Shown here: positions 27,038 through 36,119 of the stretch, one piece after another
Position numbering within the stretch: position 1 is the first letter of the stretch
Layout: every line of letters begins with the position of its first letter
NCBI GenBank assembly: GCA_964539665.1
Contig: CAZIKB010000010.1
Location: forward strand, 17,666-81,665
From: CAZIKB01 sp964539665
GTDB taxonomy: Bacteria; Zhuqueibacterota; Zhuqueibacteria; Oceanimicrobiales; Oceanimicrobiaceae
DNA length: 64,000 nucleotides
Direction: 5' to 3'
The notes under the pieces: model-generated
What the model saw: only the letters and a program-made list of their open reading frames with translations
Databases searched by the model: none
What the model was told of the DNA's origin: nothing
Made by a program: the position numbers and the translations under genes

Positions 27038-27712
27038 TTAATCCTCCTCTTTTGATGCCGATGCAAGGAATCCTGAGAAGGAGAGAATGAGCATACCGCA
27101 GCCAAGGTTTATCGACAGGGCAATGGTGGCAGGGATTGAACAGAAGATAATTGTACAAATCCCGGTAATAAGAAACCAGTATCCGATAATCAGAGAATAT
27201 TTAATCTGGAGGATAACTCCGTAGGAAATACAAATCAGCGCACAGCCGATGGAAATTGTTGGTATTATAAAATAGGGAATGTTGTGAGCAACAAAAAATA
27301 CACTAAAAAAGACCACCAATAAAACAAGCGAAACGTAAATGTGGGCAATTTTGTTAGAATAGAACTCCTTAAACGCCCAGCCAAGTGTAAAGCCTCGGTT
27401 GATTTGCTGCGCAGAAGCCAAATACGCTCTTCCTTTCCATATCTGCATAACTATCGCACACACAGCGATGGCAGCATAAATTATATACCGCAGCGTGCCG
27501 GGGATGGAGTCAAAGCTTCCGTAATGCTGCATTAGAATAAAAATCAACAAAGAAAAACCAATGGTGCTGAGGCCGACCATCAGCAGGAACCAACGGAACG
27601 GAGCCAGGTTAAAAAGCTGCTGAAGTACCGGCCTGTTTCTATTGATGACCGTTTTAATAGAGGAGATGTCTTCAAGTAGTTTTTCAATTTGTTCATTATT
27701 TAGATTTTCCAT
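27038..27712 (-). CDS. Six-helix membrane protein paired with regulator
   Basis: 224 aa. A soluble helical N-terminus (about 1-38, EQIEKLLEDISSIKTVINRN) is followed by six hydrophobic segments up to the C-terminus. A strong TTTAGGAGA ribosome-binding site precedes the ATG. It lies 4 bases before the regulator, and both head the ABC exporter operon. This arrangement, a multi-helix protein of unknown family then a small winged-helix regulator, recurs in bacteria and suggests a membrane partner for the regulator. No enzymatic motif. Confidence 0.68.
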   Translation of the reverse strand: MENLNNEQIEKLLEDISSIKTVINRNRPVLQQLFNLAPFRWFLLMVGLSTIGFSLLIFILMQHYGSFDSIPGTLRYIIYAAIAVCAIVMQIWKGRAYLASAQQINRGFTLGWAFKEFYSNKIAHIYVSLVLLVVFFSVFFVAHNIPYFIIPTISIGCALICISYGVILQIKYSLIIGYWFLITGICTIIFCSIPATIALSINLGCGMLILSFSGFLASASKEED

Positions 27713-27857
27713 TTTTTGAATCTCCTAAATATAGTAAAGTTGCTTATAATATAAAGTAGTTTACAATTAAAGTCAAGAGATTTTTAAAATATACTGAAAA
27801 CGAATTGAAGTCTAACGAGTTGTACTATCGGTTGGATTTTGAATTATCAATTAATAT

Positions 27858-28099
27858 CTAAAAATTGTGATTTAAAACCTTTATTCCCGGGGTTAATTCT
27901 GCTGTCCATGATTGACCGTCTTTTTGAAACTAATGTGAATATTAGAATTTGCTGAAAAGAGCAGATAATCTCCATCTGGTGCGATATCATGGCTGGCTCC
28001 ACTGAGTGATTCATTGTTATATGGCTCTGAGAGGTTTACCGGGATTTGATATTCACTACCTTTCCCTTTATCGGGTCGAAATATTTCCTGGAGAAATAT
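27858..28099 (-). pseudogene. Remnant of a WD40-like/TolB-type propeller protein with a frameshift
   Basis: The minus strand reads from a fragment IFRPDKGKGSEYQIPVNLSE through IAPDGDYLLFSANSN and IHISFKK, a pattern typical of PD40/TolB-like repeats (SEPxN, IAPDGxYLLFxS, ISFKKxDGSWT). After FKK the homologous sequence DGQSWTAELTPGIK continues only if one A is restored in the run at about 27921-27925. The frame then ends at 27858. No start codon or remaining repeats are present, so this is a decayed 3' fragment. Confidence 0.6.
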
Positions 28100-28218
28100 G
28101 GTAACGCTTTACCAAAAACCTGGCGTGAAAAGCCGTTATGAGTTTGTCCACTTTTATTTGAATTTATGAGGAGTTAGTAAGGCTTTGATATCAGGATTTA
28201 TAACTGTTTTAACACTTA

Positions 28219-28665
28219 TTACCCACCTTCAAGACGCTTGGCATCAAGTTTGTCTTTCTCTCTTCCTGTCGCTCGCTTGTTAATGATTAACTTGCGCTTA
28301 GAAATTAATGGTACTGTCAAATTTTCTATATCAACAACATCTTTATCGATAAAAGCTTCTTCAAATGACAAACCATCTATATTATTGATAACATCGATTC
28401 GACGAGGGATAACACCTATTTGAAAAATTGTGCCGGGCTTACTAAAATCTTCAATGGTTACACTATCCATTGGTGCTCCAAATTCCACTAAGGCCTTATA
28501 GACTTTTTTCGCATTGTCAATATTTGGTCGAATAAAAATATCTAAATCAGCAGTAGCACGAGGAAATCCATGAGCTGCCATCGCGTATGCTCCAACCAAT
28601 AAAAAATCAACTTTGTTTTCTAATAATATTGACAACATTTCTTTGTAATCTTGATTTAACATCAT
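28219..28665 (-). CDS. Nucleotidyltransferase-fold protein (AbiEii/DUF6036-like)
   Basis: 148 aa. The nucleotidyltransferase signature is clear: LVGAYAMAAHGFPRATADLD, with the metal-binding pair D40 and D42, preceded by the usual NKVDFLL strand. A later RRIDVINNIDG supplies the third acidic residue region. Such minimal NTases are frequent in toxin-antitoxin and abortive-infection pairs but also occur as orphan genes. The start overlaps the small upstream gene by about 59 bases, so the pair is coupled. Toxin role is inference. Confidence 0.8.
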   Translation of the reverse strand: MMLNQDYKEMLSILLENKVDFLLVGAYAMAAHGFPRATADLDIFIRPNIDNAKKVYKALVEFGAPMDSVTIEDFSKPGTIFQIGVIPRRIDVINNIDGLSFEEAFIDKDVVDIENLTVPLISKRKLIINKRATGREKDKLDAKRLEGG

Positions 28666-28804
28666 ATTCTCCGGTTAAAGCATAGGTTTCTTCAGTCAAT
28701 TCCCAAACAAAAGAAATACATTCATTCGATGGTAAATTCACATATTCATCATCAGGAGGAATTTTATTTTTATAAATTGCAATTCGCTTTCTATTCATTT
28801 TCAT
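28607..28804 (-). CDS. Small partner protein of the nucleotidyltransferase
   Basis: 65 aa (or 63 from the second ATG). Rich in charged residues, with segments PPDDEYVNLPSNECISFVWE and a C-terminal SRLQRNVVNIIRK helix. I recall small proteins with PPxDEYV and RLQR motifs encoded directly before NTases of this type. The overlap of about 59 bases supports co-expression. It may be an antitoxin or substrate-binding partner. No ribosome-binding site is obvious. Confidence that it is a real gene is moderate to good; the role is unknown. Confidence 0.62.
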   Translation of the reverse strand: MKMNRKRIAIYKNKIPPDDEYVNLPSNECISFVWELTEETYALTGEYDVKSRLQRNVVNIIRKQS

Positions 28805-29111
28805 ATTAATTATTTTTCCAAATTGAATTTTGATATACTTTTGCCACGCTTTTGAGATTGTAATTTTTGATCATACATGAGAACAAATGTCAATTATCAA
28901 TGTACTAAACAAAATTAATAAACTTCAACCTTCAAGATTTGATTTAATATAATACGTCACAATATCAATAACAATAATATTATACATTTGATGCAAGATT
29001 TATTTTTGATAACCTAACATTCAAATTCGCTGCGATTCATAATACAGGTTCTAAACAAGAGCGTAGAATTTGTAACGTCCCAAATATGGAATATATGCAC
29101 TTGAATGCCAT
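28805..29111. other. AT-rich intergenic region
   Basis: 307 bases of AT-rich DNA between the NTase pair and the CPBP protease gene, both on the minus strand. It probably carries the promoter of the NTase pair. I see no coding potential, tRNA or strong inverted repeat. Confidence 0.35.
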
Positions 29112-32100
29112 TCAGGTTGATAATTTCCTGAACCAAAAGACAGCAACCAGGCCAATTAATAAAACAGCTAATACAGCTCCAGATAATGCGGCGGGATAGG
29201 CTTGATATAAACCTTCCCGCAGCCCGTTAAGAATAGCCACCACCGAATACACCAGTGGAACAAGAGACAAATGATAGCGAAACACAAAATAGTACACCGC
29301 TAACAAAACCAAACCCAGAAACAGTCCTGAAAGTAACCAGTATGGAATGCTGTTTACCGTATGAGCCTTGGAGAGAATCAGACCTGAAAAAATCAAAAGA
29401 CTTGAAAACAATCCTTGTCTCTGGCTCCAACCATTGGTAAACTTGTGCACGGCTGTGAATATAAGCATGTAAATTGTCGCATAAATCAGGTATTGATTAA
29501 CAGGCGCAAAACCAGAACCCAAAACGGGAAAAATCGTACTCGCTGCTTCATAATTTGCCCAGTCCGGTGCCAGGGACGGAGCAAATAGTTCGATCACCGT
29601 TAAGATCCCGGCCAATAAAAATCCCAATGATGTTCCCATCATAATGGCTTTGGTAGTATGAATTGGCGTTTGCTTGCTTTTCCACTCCTGAACAAAACCC
29701 ACAATGAGTGCGAAGCCACCGGCAAGAAACAGAGCCCCCAAAATGGAAAATGCGATAGCTGCAAAGGTTTGGTTCGAATAGGACTCAGCAGTAGAAAATA
29801 GCGCCACGACCGCTGGCCAGCCATTAAGCAGACCGATAAAGCGTAAACCGAAGAGCAGAGCAAAGAAGGCTAAGAACGTTTTTACAGAAAATGTCTTACG
29901 GCTCCAGCTAACGATTGCGCTGATTGCGCCTGCCAGTATCAACAGTATTAATAATATGCCACGCAAGAGTAGAATACTTTCAGGCACATTTCTTTTATTG
30001 CGCTCCTGGCGATCCCATTCTTCTGGCACATGAATATAGCGATAGGCGTCAACTGGTTTATCACCTGCAATCTTCACAAAGAGCCGTGCTTCACCTTCAG
30101 CTAATGGATAATTGAATGTGTCAGCAAATGTAAAATCCCAATCTGTTCGAGCATCAAGCTTTGATGGTTCTGAAGAAACAAATTTGAGTTTTCCCGGGTC
30201 TAATTGGAATTCTGCATTGAGTACAGAGTCAGCGATTGCACGGGCTTCTTCTTCGGGCAGATTGGCGCCAGGTCTGGCCTCCGGCAATTGATGACGCATC
30301 CTGATTACTTTCCCATCTTCTGTGATGTGTACCTGGAATTCCTCGGCTCGTTCAGCTACATCACCTTCAAACCGTGTAAATCTAATCCGCCAGTAGGGTG
30401 GTCCCAAATAATTATTAATCAGGTTCTTATAAACTTGATCGCCGCCTTCCTGCCAAATAAAACGATCGTTTTGATTCAAAGGCGTCTCAACTGAACTCAG
30501 GATCTGCCATGATTCAGACAATTCTATGCCGCGTTCAGACAGAGTGCTGTGTGCCAGCTCTTTTGCATCGTTTCGGCTGATAGTTATTGAAGGAGCCAGG
30601 TTTTGGTAATTGGCAGAAGTGAGCCAGACAAAGAGACCCAGTACGCCTCCTGCCAGCAACAGGTAGGATGTTTTTGAACCAAATGTGGCTGTTTTTTCTA
30701 CTTCCCTGACAACCGGTTTGGATTCCATTTTTGCGGGTGGGAACCAGGTACGATTATAATGTTCGTCGTTCAATTCATTCCAGCGTTTGGATTTCAGCCT
30801 TGCACGGATAATGACCCAGAGCGGGATCAGCGCAAGAACCACAACCAGCATCTGATCTAACCAAAGCCCCGGCGCGGAAGATACAAAAAGCGGCAGTGCA
30901 AACCAGACGACGTCAAACGCAAAATGTAACACTATCGCCGGTAACAGACCAAAGTACAGATAGAGCGCTCCGAATGCTAAAGATGGAATAATCAACTCCA
31001 CCATTCGGGCAAAAGCAGGTTGGGCCGGATAGTTCGCATGGCCAGCGCCAAATACGAGAGCCTGTAAAATGAATGCAGCAGCAATCCACACGCGACGTCT
31101 GCCATACTTCTGACCGATTAATGCTGCACCTGCAATTGGAACTGCACGAAACAAGCATTCTTCCCAAAATCCAGCCTGCGCAGAATTCGCGATAGATGAC
31201 AGCCAGGGGAAATAGGTTGCCAGCAAATCCGGTTGAAAAAGTGCGCTTGAAGGAGTCCACCAGCCAAGAACATTAGTTGAAAAAAAATATAGAATTACTT
31301 CATAAGCGAAAAACACTCCTACCAGTAAGTATCCGGACACAGTTAGTCCAAGAATAGCTGGTGAACTTGCCACCTGCGTTGACCATAAACGCCAATGCTG
31401 AATATGATGTGGAAACGCTTTTCGGGAAAGGCTCTCTGCCGCAATAAATGATAAAGTTAATAAAATGCTCATTAAAATAAAATTGGCCAGTATCTGTATA
31501 ATCTGTTGCAGCAGAAATCCCTGACTGGATAGAGCAGTATCGAAATTCATCCAGGCAAGCGGCAATTGATTTAATCCAGCTAACACTTGTAAAAAAGCAA
31601 TAAACAGGCCCCAGTACAGAGCTTTTCGCCAGATAACCCACCGTTGTTTCAGCAATAAGAATAATCCTATTATGCAGCCGCCCAGAACATATAAAATGCC
31701 CACTGCAAAAAGCGCTCCGCTGGCAATGGTATTGTTATCCGAACGCATCTCCTCATACCGCCTGGAAAAAGCCTCGGGAATTTTCAGAAAATTGCTGAGT
31801 GCTGTGAGCTTGTCCCCTCCAACCACCAGTCGTAAACGATAGCGACCCTCACCAATTTGTTCATTCAGACGTTCGTAAACAAAGGTGTGATCTGTGCGGC
31901 CCCCGGGAAGGAGTTCCTGCGATTCTTCCACCAATTCATAAACACTCAGATCAATCCGCCAGTTATTTGAGGCTGCCGTTTCAGCTATCACACGCGCTGA
32001 ATCGGGGGAAAGGCTCGCACCGGGTTCATCTTCAGGCAGTGTTTGAACAAAACCATAAGGCTGTCCTGAAGGAGTGAAGCGGATATGGGTTTCGTTGGTT

Positions 32101-32432
32101 TCTCCCTCTTTGAAATGGCGAACACGCCAGGTATAAGGCGAATAAAGACCACTGTCTATCATTTTGTTGAAAGCTTCATTTCCGCCCGCCTCCAGTTCCA
32201 CGAAATTTTGAACCGCGCCGTCCAGCGCAAATGAAGCCGCCTGTTTGTACTCTTCAGGGCCCCAATTGTAATTATTATGCAAACTTCCGGCATCTTCCAG
32301 AGCTTGCTCGCGATCCATTTGCAGATCGAGATTGACTATGGGAAATGCTTTTGAAAAAAACTTAAAGGTGAAAATTATGCTGCCAATTGAAATTAAGACA
32401 AATGCAATCCAGAATACTGGTTTTCTGAACAT
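29112..32432 (-). CDS. Very large CPBP-family intramembrane protease with duplicated extracytoplasmic domain
   Basis: 1106 aa, several times longer than typical CPBP (CAAX protease/bacteriocin-processing) proteins. The catalytic core lies mid-protein: WEECLFRA with the Glu pair at 424-425 and Arg429, FGAGHANYPAQPAF with the motif 2 His near 465, and IVLHFAFDVVW with the third motif His. Two similar soluble domains flank it, about 55-220 and 620-800, sharing the order WR(V/I)R, a (L)PE-x-x-PGA segment, an A-x-(A)-IA(E/D) helix and a G-(D)-K-x-x-x-x-x-x-(I)PE close. Each is followed by transmembrane helices; about 15 helices in total. Soluble domains recall PepSY-type folds. Substrate unknown. 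Confidence 0.82.
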   Translation of the reverse strand: MFRKPVFWIAFVLISIGSIIFTFKFFSKAFPIVNLDLQMDREQALEDAGSLHNNYNWGPEEYKQAASFALDGAVQNFVELEAGGNEAFNKMIDSGLYSPYTWRVRHFKEGETNETHIRFTPSGQPYGFVQTLPEDEPGASLSPDSARVIAETAASNNWRIDLSVYELVEESQELLPGGRTDHTFVYERLNEQIGEGRYRLRLVVGGDKLTALSNFLKIPEAFSRRYEEMRSDNNTIASGALFAVGILYVLGGCIIGLFLLLKQRWVIWRKALYWGLFIAFLQVLAGLNQLPLAWMNFDTALSSQGFLLQQIIQILANFILMSILLTLSFIAAESLSRKAFPHHIQHWRLWSTQVASSPAILGLTVSGYLLVGVFFAYEVILYFFSTNVLGWWTPSSALFQPDLLATYFPWLSSIANSAQAGFWEECLFRAVPIAGAALIGQKYGRRRVWIAAAFILQALVFGAGHANYPAQPAFARMVELIIPSLAFGALYLYFGLLPAIVLHFAFDVVWFALPLFVSSAPGLWLDQMLVVVLALIPLWVIIRARLKSKRWNELNDEHYNRTWFPPAKMESKPVVREVEKTATFGSKTSYLLLAGGVLGLFVWLTSANYQNLAPSITISRNDAKELAHSTLSERGIELSESWQILSSVETPLNQNDRFIWQEGGDQVYKNLINNYLGPPYWRIRFTRFEGDVAERAEEFQVHITEDGKVIRMRHQLPEARPGANLPEEEARAIADSVLNAEFQLDPGKLKFVSSEPSKLDARTDWDFTFADTFNYPLAEGEARLFVKIAGDKPVDAYRYIHVPEEWDRQERNKRNVPESILLLRGILLILLILAGAISAIVSWSRKTFSVKTFLAFFALLFGLRFIGLLNGWPAVVALFSTAESYSNQTFAAIAFSILGALFLAGGFALIVGFVQEWKSKQTPIHTTKAIMMGTSLGFLLAGILTVIELFAPSLAPDWANYEAASTIFPVLGSGFAPVNQYLIYATIYMLIFTAVHKFTNGWSQRQGLFSSLLIFSGLILSKAHTVNSIPYWLLSGLFLGLVLLAVYYFVFRYHLSLVPLVYSVVAILNGLREGLYQAYPAALSGAVLAVLLIGLVAVFWFRKLST

Positions 32433-32687
32433 ACTCCCTCCTGAATTTATTTTTAGTATTACTAAATGAAAAATATTAACAATATCAGTTGTACAGAGCC
32501 GTCAAACAAATTATAGCATAACTCATTGTCAACCATTTGAGAGCAAGCAATATATAATGAAAAAAATACATATTTTCAATGAAAATTTTGCTTGCATTAA
32601 CAGAGGATTATAATTAGATACATCAGGAATTATAATTAATTTGAGAATATGCATCAAAGAAATAGAACAATTTGAATTCGTTTTGGA

Positions 32688-34103
32688 TTAATTTTTCTCA
32701 AATGTATATTTCGAAAAACTCCCGTAGGTTATAAATTTAATAATATCACCCTGAACATTTTCAATAAATTGTACCGATATTGGCCCATATCGAGGTGATT
32801 CACCCTTAAAAAGAGTATTGGAAATTGGCGCCAATTCAATATATTCATTATCAGGTGAGAGGATGCGAAGATTATTCTGAAATACATCTATCGTTGTTGT
32901 AACTGAAGGTTCAAAATCGAGGAAGTAAATGCCTGTCAAAGATTTCAAGTACTTTTGTTTGAGTGTGATTGTTATTAATTGCCTGGGAGGAAGAAATGCA
33001 GGCAAAATATAGTGTGTAAGCATGCGAAATGGTTGACTGGCGAGAGCGCTATTATAGTTGCCACCCGTGAATACAACCACCATTTCGATATCAGGCAAAA
33101 TGATTATATACTGACCGCCATTACCAGAAGCCCAATATGCCGTGATTAATTCGTCCCCGATTGGAGTCCAACATCTTTGCCATAAATAACCATAATCCAC
33201 TCCTCCAAGCATTTCTCCCTGCTTTTGAGTACTTTTCTCAATCCATTTTTCGGACAAAAGCCGATTACCATCCCATATACCTCTCCTTTGCATAAGCAGC
33301 CCAATTTTAGCCATTTCTCGCGGTATCATTCTCGCGCCACCTCCGATCCACGCGCGGCCCTTTGGAGACAAATGCCATTGGAATTTCTTGATCCCCAGAG
33401 GTTCGAAAAGATATCTTTCTGCAAATTCATCTATTTTCATACCTGAGCCCCTGGCTGCCATTTCACCTGCCAGGATTAGACTGCTGCTATTGTATGCCCA
33501 ATGCTGCCCTGGTTCATATTCAAATGGTAAATCAAGTGCATATTGCATCCAGTCATCCTTATCGTACATAGCATCCTCACAGGCAAAGTTTGTTGTGAGA
33601 TCATCGCAGTCATATCCAGACATCATGCTGAGTAAATGACTGAGATTTATCTGCCTGGCCCGTGTATTCCAACCATAGGATGGCGTATAATCTTCTTTAA
33701 AGTACTCGTACACAGTTGCCTTCTCTGAAGAAATAAATCCTTTGTCAAGAGCAATTCCAGTCAGAATGGAGCCAATAGATTTAGTGGCAGAACGTATTTC
33801 ATGGCTTGTGTTGCGATCATGACCATCGAAGTAATTTTCTACCACAAGCAGGCCATCTTTGATAATTAGTACACTGTGGATGTTCACATAGTCACCTCTT
33901 TCGATCCCCTGTAGCATCGAATCCAACAGACCTATATTAGCATTGAATTTTAGAGGTGAAGCCACATCCCAACCATCATTTAATTTTTCAGGAGGAATGG
34001 ACAGATTGTGTTTTGATTCAGCGCGACAGCCCAATAGGATTAGCCAGCTTACACAAACGCCTCTTATAAAATTAGAATTCATCATGATAGCACTTCTACT
34101 CAT
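32688..34103 (-). CDS. Class C beta-lactamase-family serine hydrolase, lipoprotein
   Basis: 471 aa. A lipobox, LLGC, gives a lipidated Cys26. The catalytic SxxK tetrad is SATK at residues 105-108, the YxN motif is YNS in HWAYNSSSLIL, and the third motif region is near WASGNGGQY. HLLSMMSGYDCDD is the usual connecting segment. Proteins of this family (penicillin-binding-protein-like, EstB, 6-aminohexanoate hydrolase) act in the periplasm as peptidases or esterases. A C-terminal domain of about 100 residues follows. Resistance activity is not implied. ATG choice among three near the N-terminus is uncertain. Confidence 0.85.
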   Translation of the reverse strand: MSRSAIMMNSNFIRGVCVSWLILLGCRAESKHNLSIPPEKLNDGWDVASPLKFNANIGLLDSMLQGIERGDYVNIHSVLIIKDGLLVVENYFDGHDRNTSHEIRSATKSIGSILTGIALDKGFISSEKATVYEYFKEDYTPSYGWNTRARQINLSHLLSMMSGYDCDDLTTNFACEDAMYDKDDWMQYALDLPFEYEPGQHWAYNSSSLILAGEMAARGSGMKIDEFAERYLFEPLGIKKFQWHLSPKGRAWIGGGARMIPREMAKIGLLMQRRGIWDGNRLLSEKWIEKSTQKQGEMLGGVDYGYLWQRCWTPIGDELITAYWASGNGGQYIIILPDIEMVVVFTGGNYNSALASQPFRMLTHYILPAFLPPRQLITITLKQKYLKSLTGIYFLDFEPSVTTTIDVFQNNLRILSPDNEYIELAPISNTLFKGESPRYGPISVQFIENVQGDIIKFITYGSFSKYTFEKN

Positions 34104-34185
34104 AATCGAGTATCGGTAACGCTGAATTCAGCGGCGGTACTCCGTCCGATGGAATGATTTTGTTCTGTGTTTCTATTCTTTACAT

Positions 34186-34383
34186 TCACTCTTTGGGTTT
34201 TTCAAAAACTATCTCAAAGAACGAAGAAGAACCATATCCTGATGTTGCTGGCGCAAATATTTGAACTAAACGCCATCCATCATCAGCGTGTTTTTGGATT
34301 ATGCTATGATAGTCTTCTTTGGGCTTATTTGTCCAAAAGCCACTTTTCAGTTTAACCTTAATAAATTCGTATTTGTATTTCAT
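34186..34383 (-). CDS. DUF4177-family small protein
   Basis: 65 aa from the ATG at 34383 (MKYKYEFIKVKL), with GGGAG about 10 bases upstream. An upstream extension is in frame but not homologous. The pattern YEFIKV, then I-x-x-x-ADDGWRLVQIFAP and SSSFFEIVFEKP is that of DUF4177, a small beta-rich cytosolic protein of unknown role. Stands alone between the serine hydrolase and katA. Confidence 0.8.
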   Translation of the reverse strand: MKYKYEFIKVKLKSGFWTNKPKEDYHSIIQKHADDGWRLVQIFAPATSGYGSSSFFEIVFEKPKE

Positions 34384-34575
34384 TTTTAATTTTCTCCCAC
34401 ATAACACGAGTAATAAGGGGACACAGGGCAACTACCCACGAAACTTTGGAAATTTAAATAACTTCTAAAGGATGCGATGCCCAAGTTAATTGGAAACACC
34501 GCCCTGTGTTCCGCTTAATTACTTTGTTATACCATTTTTAAATATACAGATGCTTTTTGAGTTAATTTTTAGATT

Positions 34576-36030
34576 TCAATTTACTTGGCTCATTGATATT
34601 CCAAGTGCCTGAGCAACACCTTTGCCATAAGCTTCATCTGCTTTTAGACAATTGCTAATATGGCGGATTTTAATTTCCTTTGGTGCATCGCCCATTGCAC
34701 GAGCGGTATTCTCAAAAAGAACCTGTTGTTGTTCTTTACTCATTAGTTTGAACAAATCTCCTGCTTGAGAATAGTAGTTGTCATCATCTTCTCTATGGTT
34801 CCAATGATCAGCAGCGCCATCCAACTTAAGTGGTGGTTCTTTAAATTCAGGTTGCTCCTGCCACTTACCATAACTATTAGGCTCATAACCCAAAGTGGCT
34901 CCGTAATTATCGTCAATTCTCATTTGTCCATCTCGGTGGAATCCAGTTACAGGACATCTGGCTTTATTTACTGGAATAAGATGATGATTTACTCCCAGAC
35001 GATAACGTTGCGCATCTCCGTATGAGAACAATCGACCTTGTAACATTTTGTCTGGTGAAAATCCAATACCAGACACAACGTTTGCCGGATTAAAAGCTGC
35101 CTGCTCAACATCAGCAAAATAATTTTCAGGATTTTTATTGAGTTCTAATACACCGACATCAATCAATGGATGATGTTTGTGGGGCCATACCTTTGTTAAA
35201 TCAAAAGGATTAAATGGACATTTTTTTGCTTCTTCGTCCGTCATCAACTGAATTTTTACATTCCATTTGGGGAAATCGCCCTTATCAATACTTTCAAGTA
35301 GATCTCGTTGATGATTTTCTCGGTCCTTTCCTACAATCGCTTCAGCTTCCTGATCAGTTAAACATTTAATTCCCTGTTGCGTCTTTAGATGAAATTTAAC
35401 CCAGATACGTTCATTTTTGTCATTTATCAGACTGTATGTGTGGCTACCATAACCATTCATGTGACGATAGGAATATGGTATACCGCGGTCGCTCATGGTT
35501 ATAGTGATCTGATGAAGCGCTTCGGGTAAAGATGTCCAAAAAGCCCAATTATTTTTTGCACTCCGCATGTTTGTGCGAGGATCTCTTTTAACGGCATGAT
35601 TGAGATCCGGAAATTTTAATGGATCTTTTAGAAAAAACACGGGTGTGTTATTCCCAACCAAGTCCCAATTACCTTCTTCAGTGTAGAACTTAATTGCAAA
35701 TCCTCTAATATCTCGTTCTGCATCTGCAGCTCCTCTTTCGCCAGCAACGGTTGAAAAGCGTACAAAAAGTTCTGTCTTTTTTCCAACTTCAGAAAATACT
35801 TTTGCTTTCGTATATTTTGTAATATCATGGGTAACAGTAAAGGTGCCAAATGCGCCTGAGCCCTTTGCATGCATACGCCTTTCCGGAATAACTTCTCGAT
35901 CAAAATGTGCAAGTTTTTCAAGAAACCAAACGTCTTGTAAAAGCATGGGGCCTCTTTTCCCGGCAGTCATAACATTTTGATTATCTGCGACAGGAGCCCC
36001 AACATTATTTGTGAGTTTTTTGTTATTCAT
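34576..36030 (-). CDS. katA: Monofunctional haem catalase
   Basis: 484 aa, the size of small-subunit (clade 3) catalases. Distal His54 is in RRMHAKG, Asn127 in VGNNTPVFF, and the proximal haem ligand Tyr337 with Arg333 in RLFSYGDAQRYR. It breaks down hydrogen peroxide to water and oxygen in the cytosol. AAGGAGAA precedes the ATG. The gene lies 89 bases downstream of the PerR-type regulator on the same strand, and an operator-like sequence sits about 32-58 bases before its start, indicating peroxide-responsive control. Confidence 0.96.
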   Translation of the reverse strand: MNNKKLTNNVGAPVADNQNVMTAGKRGPMLLQDVWFLEKLAHFDREVIPERRMHAKGSGAFGTFTVTHDITKYTKAKVFSEVGKKTELFVRFSTVAGERGAADAERDIRGFAIKFYTEEGNWDLVGNNTPVFFLKDPLKFPDLNHAVKRDPRTNMRSAKNNWAFWTSLPEALHQITITMSDRGIPYSYRHMNGYGSHTYSLINDKNERIWVKFHLKTQQGIKCLTDQEAEAIVGKDRENHQRDLLESIDKGDFPKWNVKIQLMTDEEAKKCPFNPFDLTKVWPHKHHPLIDVGVLELNKNPENYFADVEQAAFNPANVVSGIGFSPDKMLQGRLFSYGDAQRYRLGVNHHLIPVNKARCPVTGFHRDGQMRIDDNYGATLGYEPNSYGKWQEQPEFKEPPLKLDGAADHWNHREDDDNYYSQAGDLFKLMSKEQQQVLFENTARAMGDAPKEIKIRHISNCLKADEAYGKGVAQALGISMSQVN

Positions 36031-36061
36031 TTTAACTTCTCCTTCAATTTACACATTAAAC

Positions 36062-36088
36062 GCTATTCGGAACGATTATTAATTAATG
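36062..36088 (-). promoter_or_regulatory. Probable PerR/Fur operator upstream of katA
   Basis: The plus strand contains GGAACGATTATTAAT at 36069-36083, a 15-base sequence identical to part of the palindrome in front of the regulator gene (there on the opposite strand). It is followed by TAATG, giving an AT-rich imperfect dyad. It lies between the regulator and katA, 32-58 bases before the catalase start, as expected for a repressor site. Confidence 0.6.
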
Positions 36089-36119
36089 TTTTATGCGTTC
36101 ATTGATAGTAGGCTTCATT

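Noticed and set aside
27034..27105. Longer start for the winged-helix regulator
   Set aside because: It would overlap the upstream gene by 68 bases, and the GTG at 27033 has AGGAGG upstream and gives the normal domain length.
32688..34103. Antibiotic-resistance beta-lactamase
   Set aside because: Only the SxxK/YxN fold is shared; most such lipoproteins are peptidases or esterases and nothing points to drug hydrolysis.
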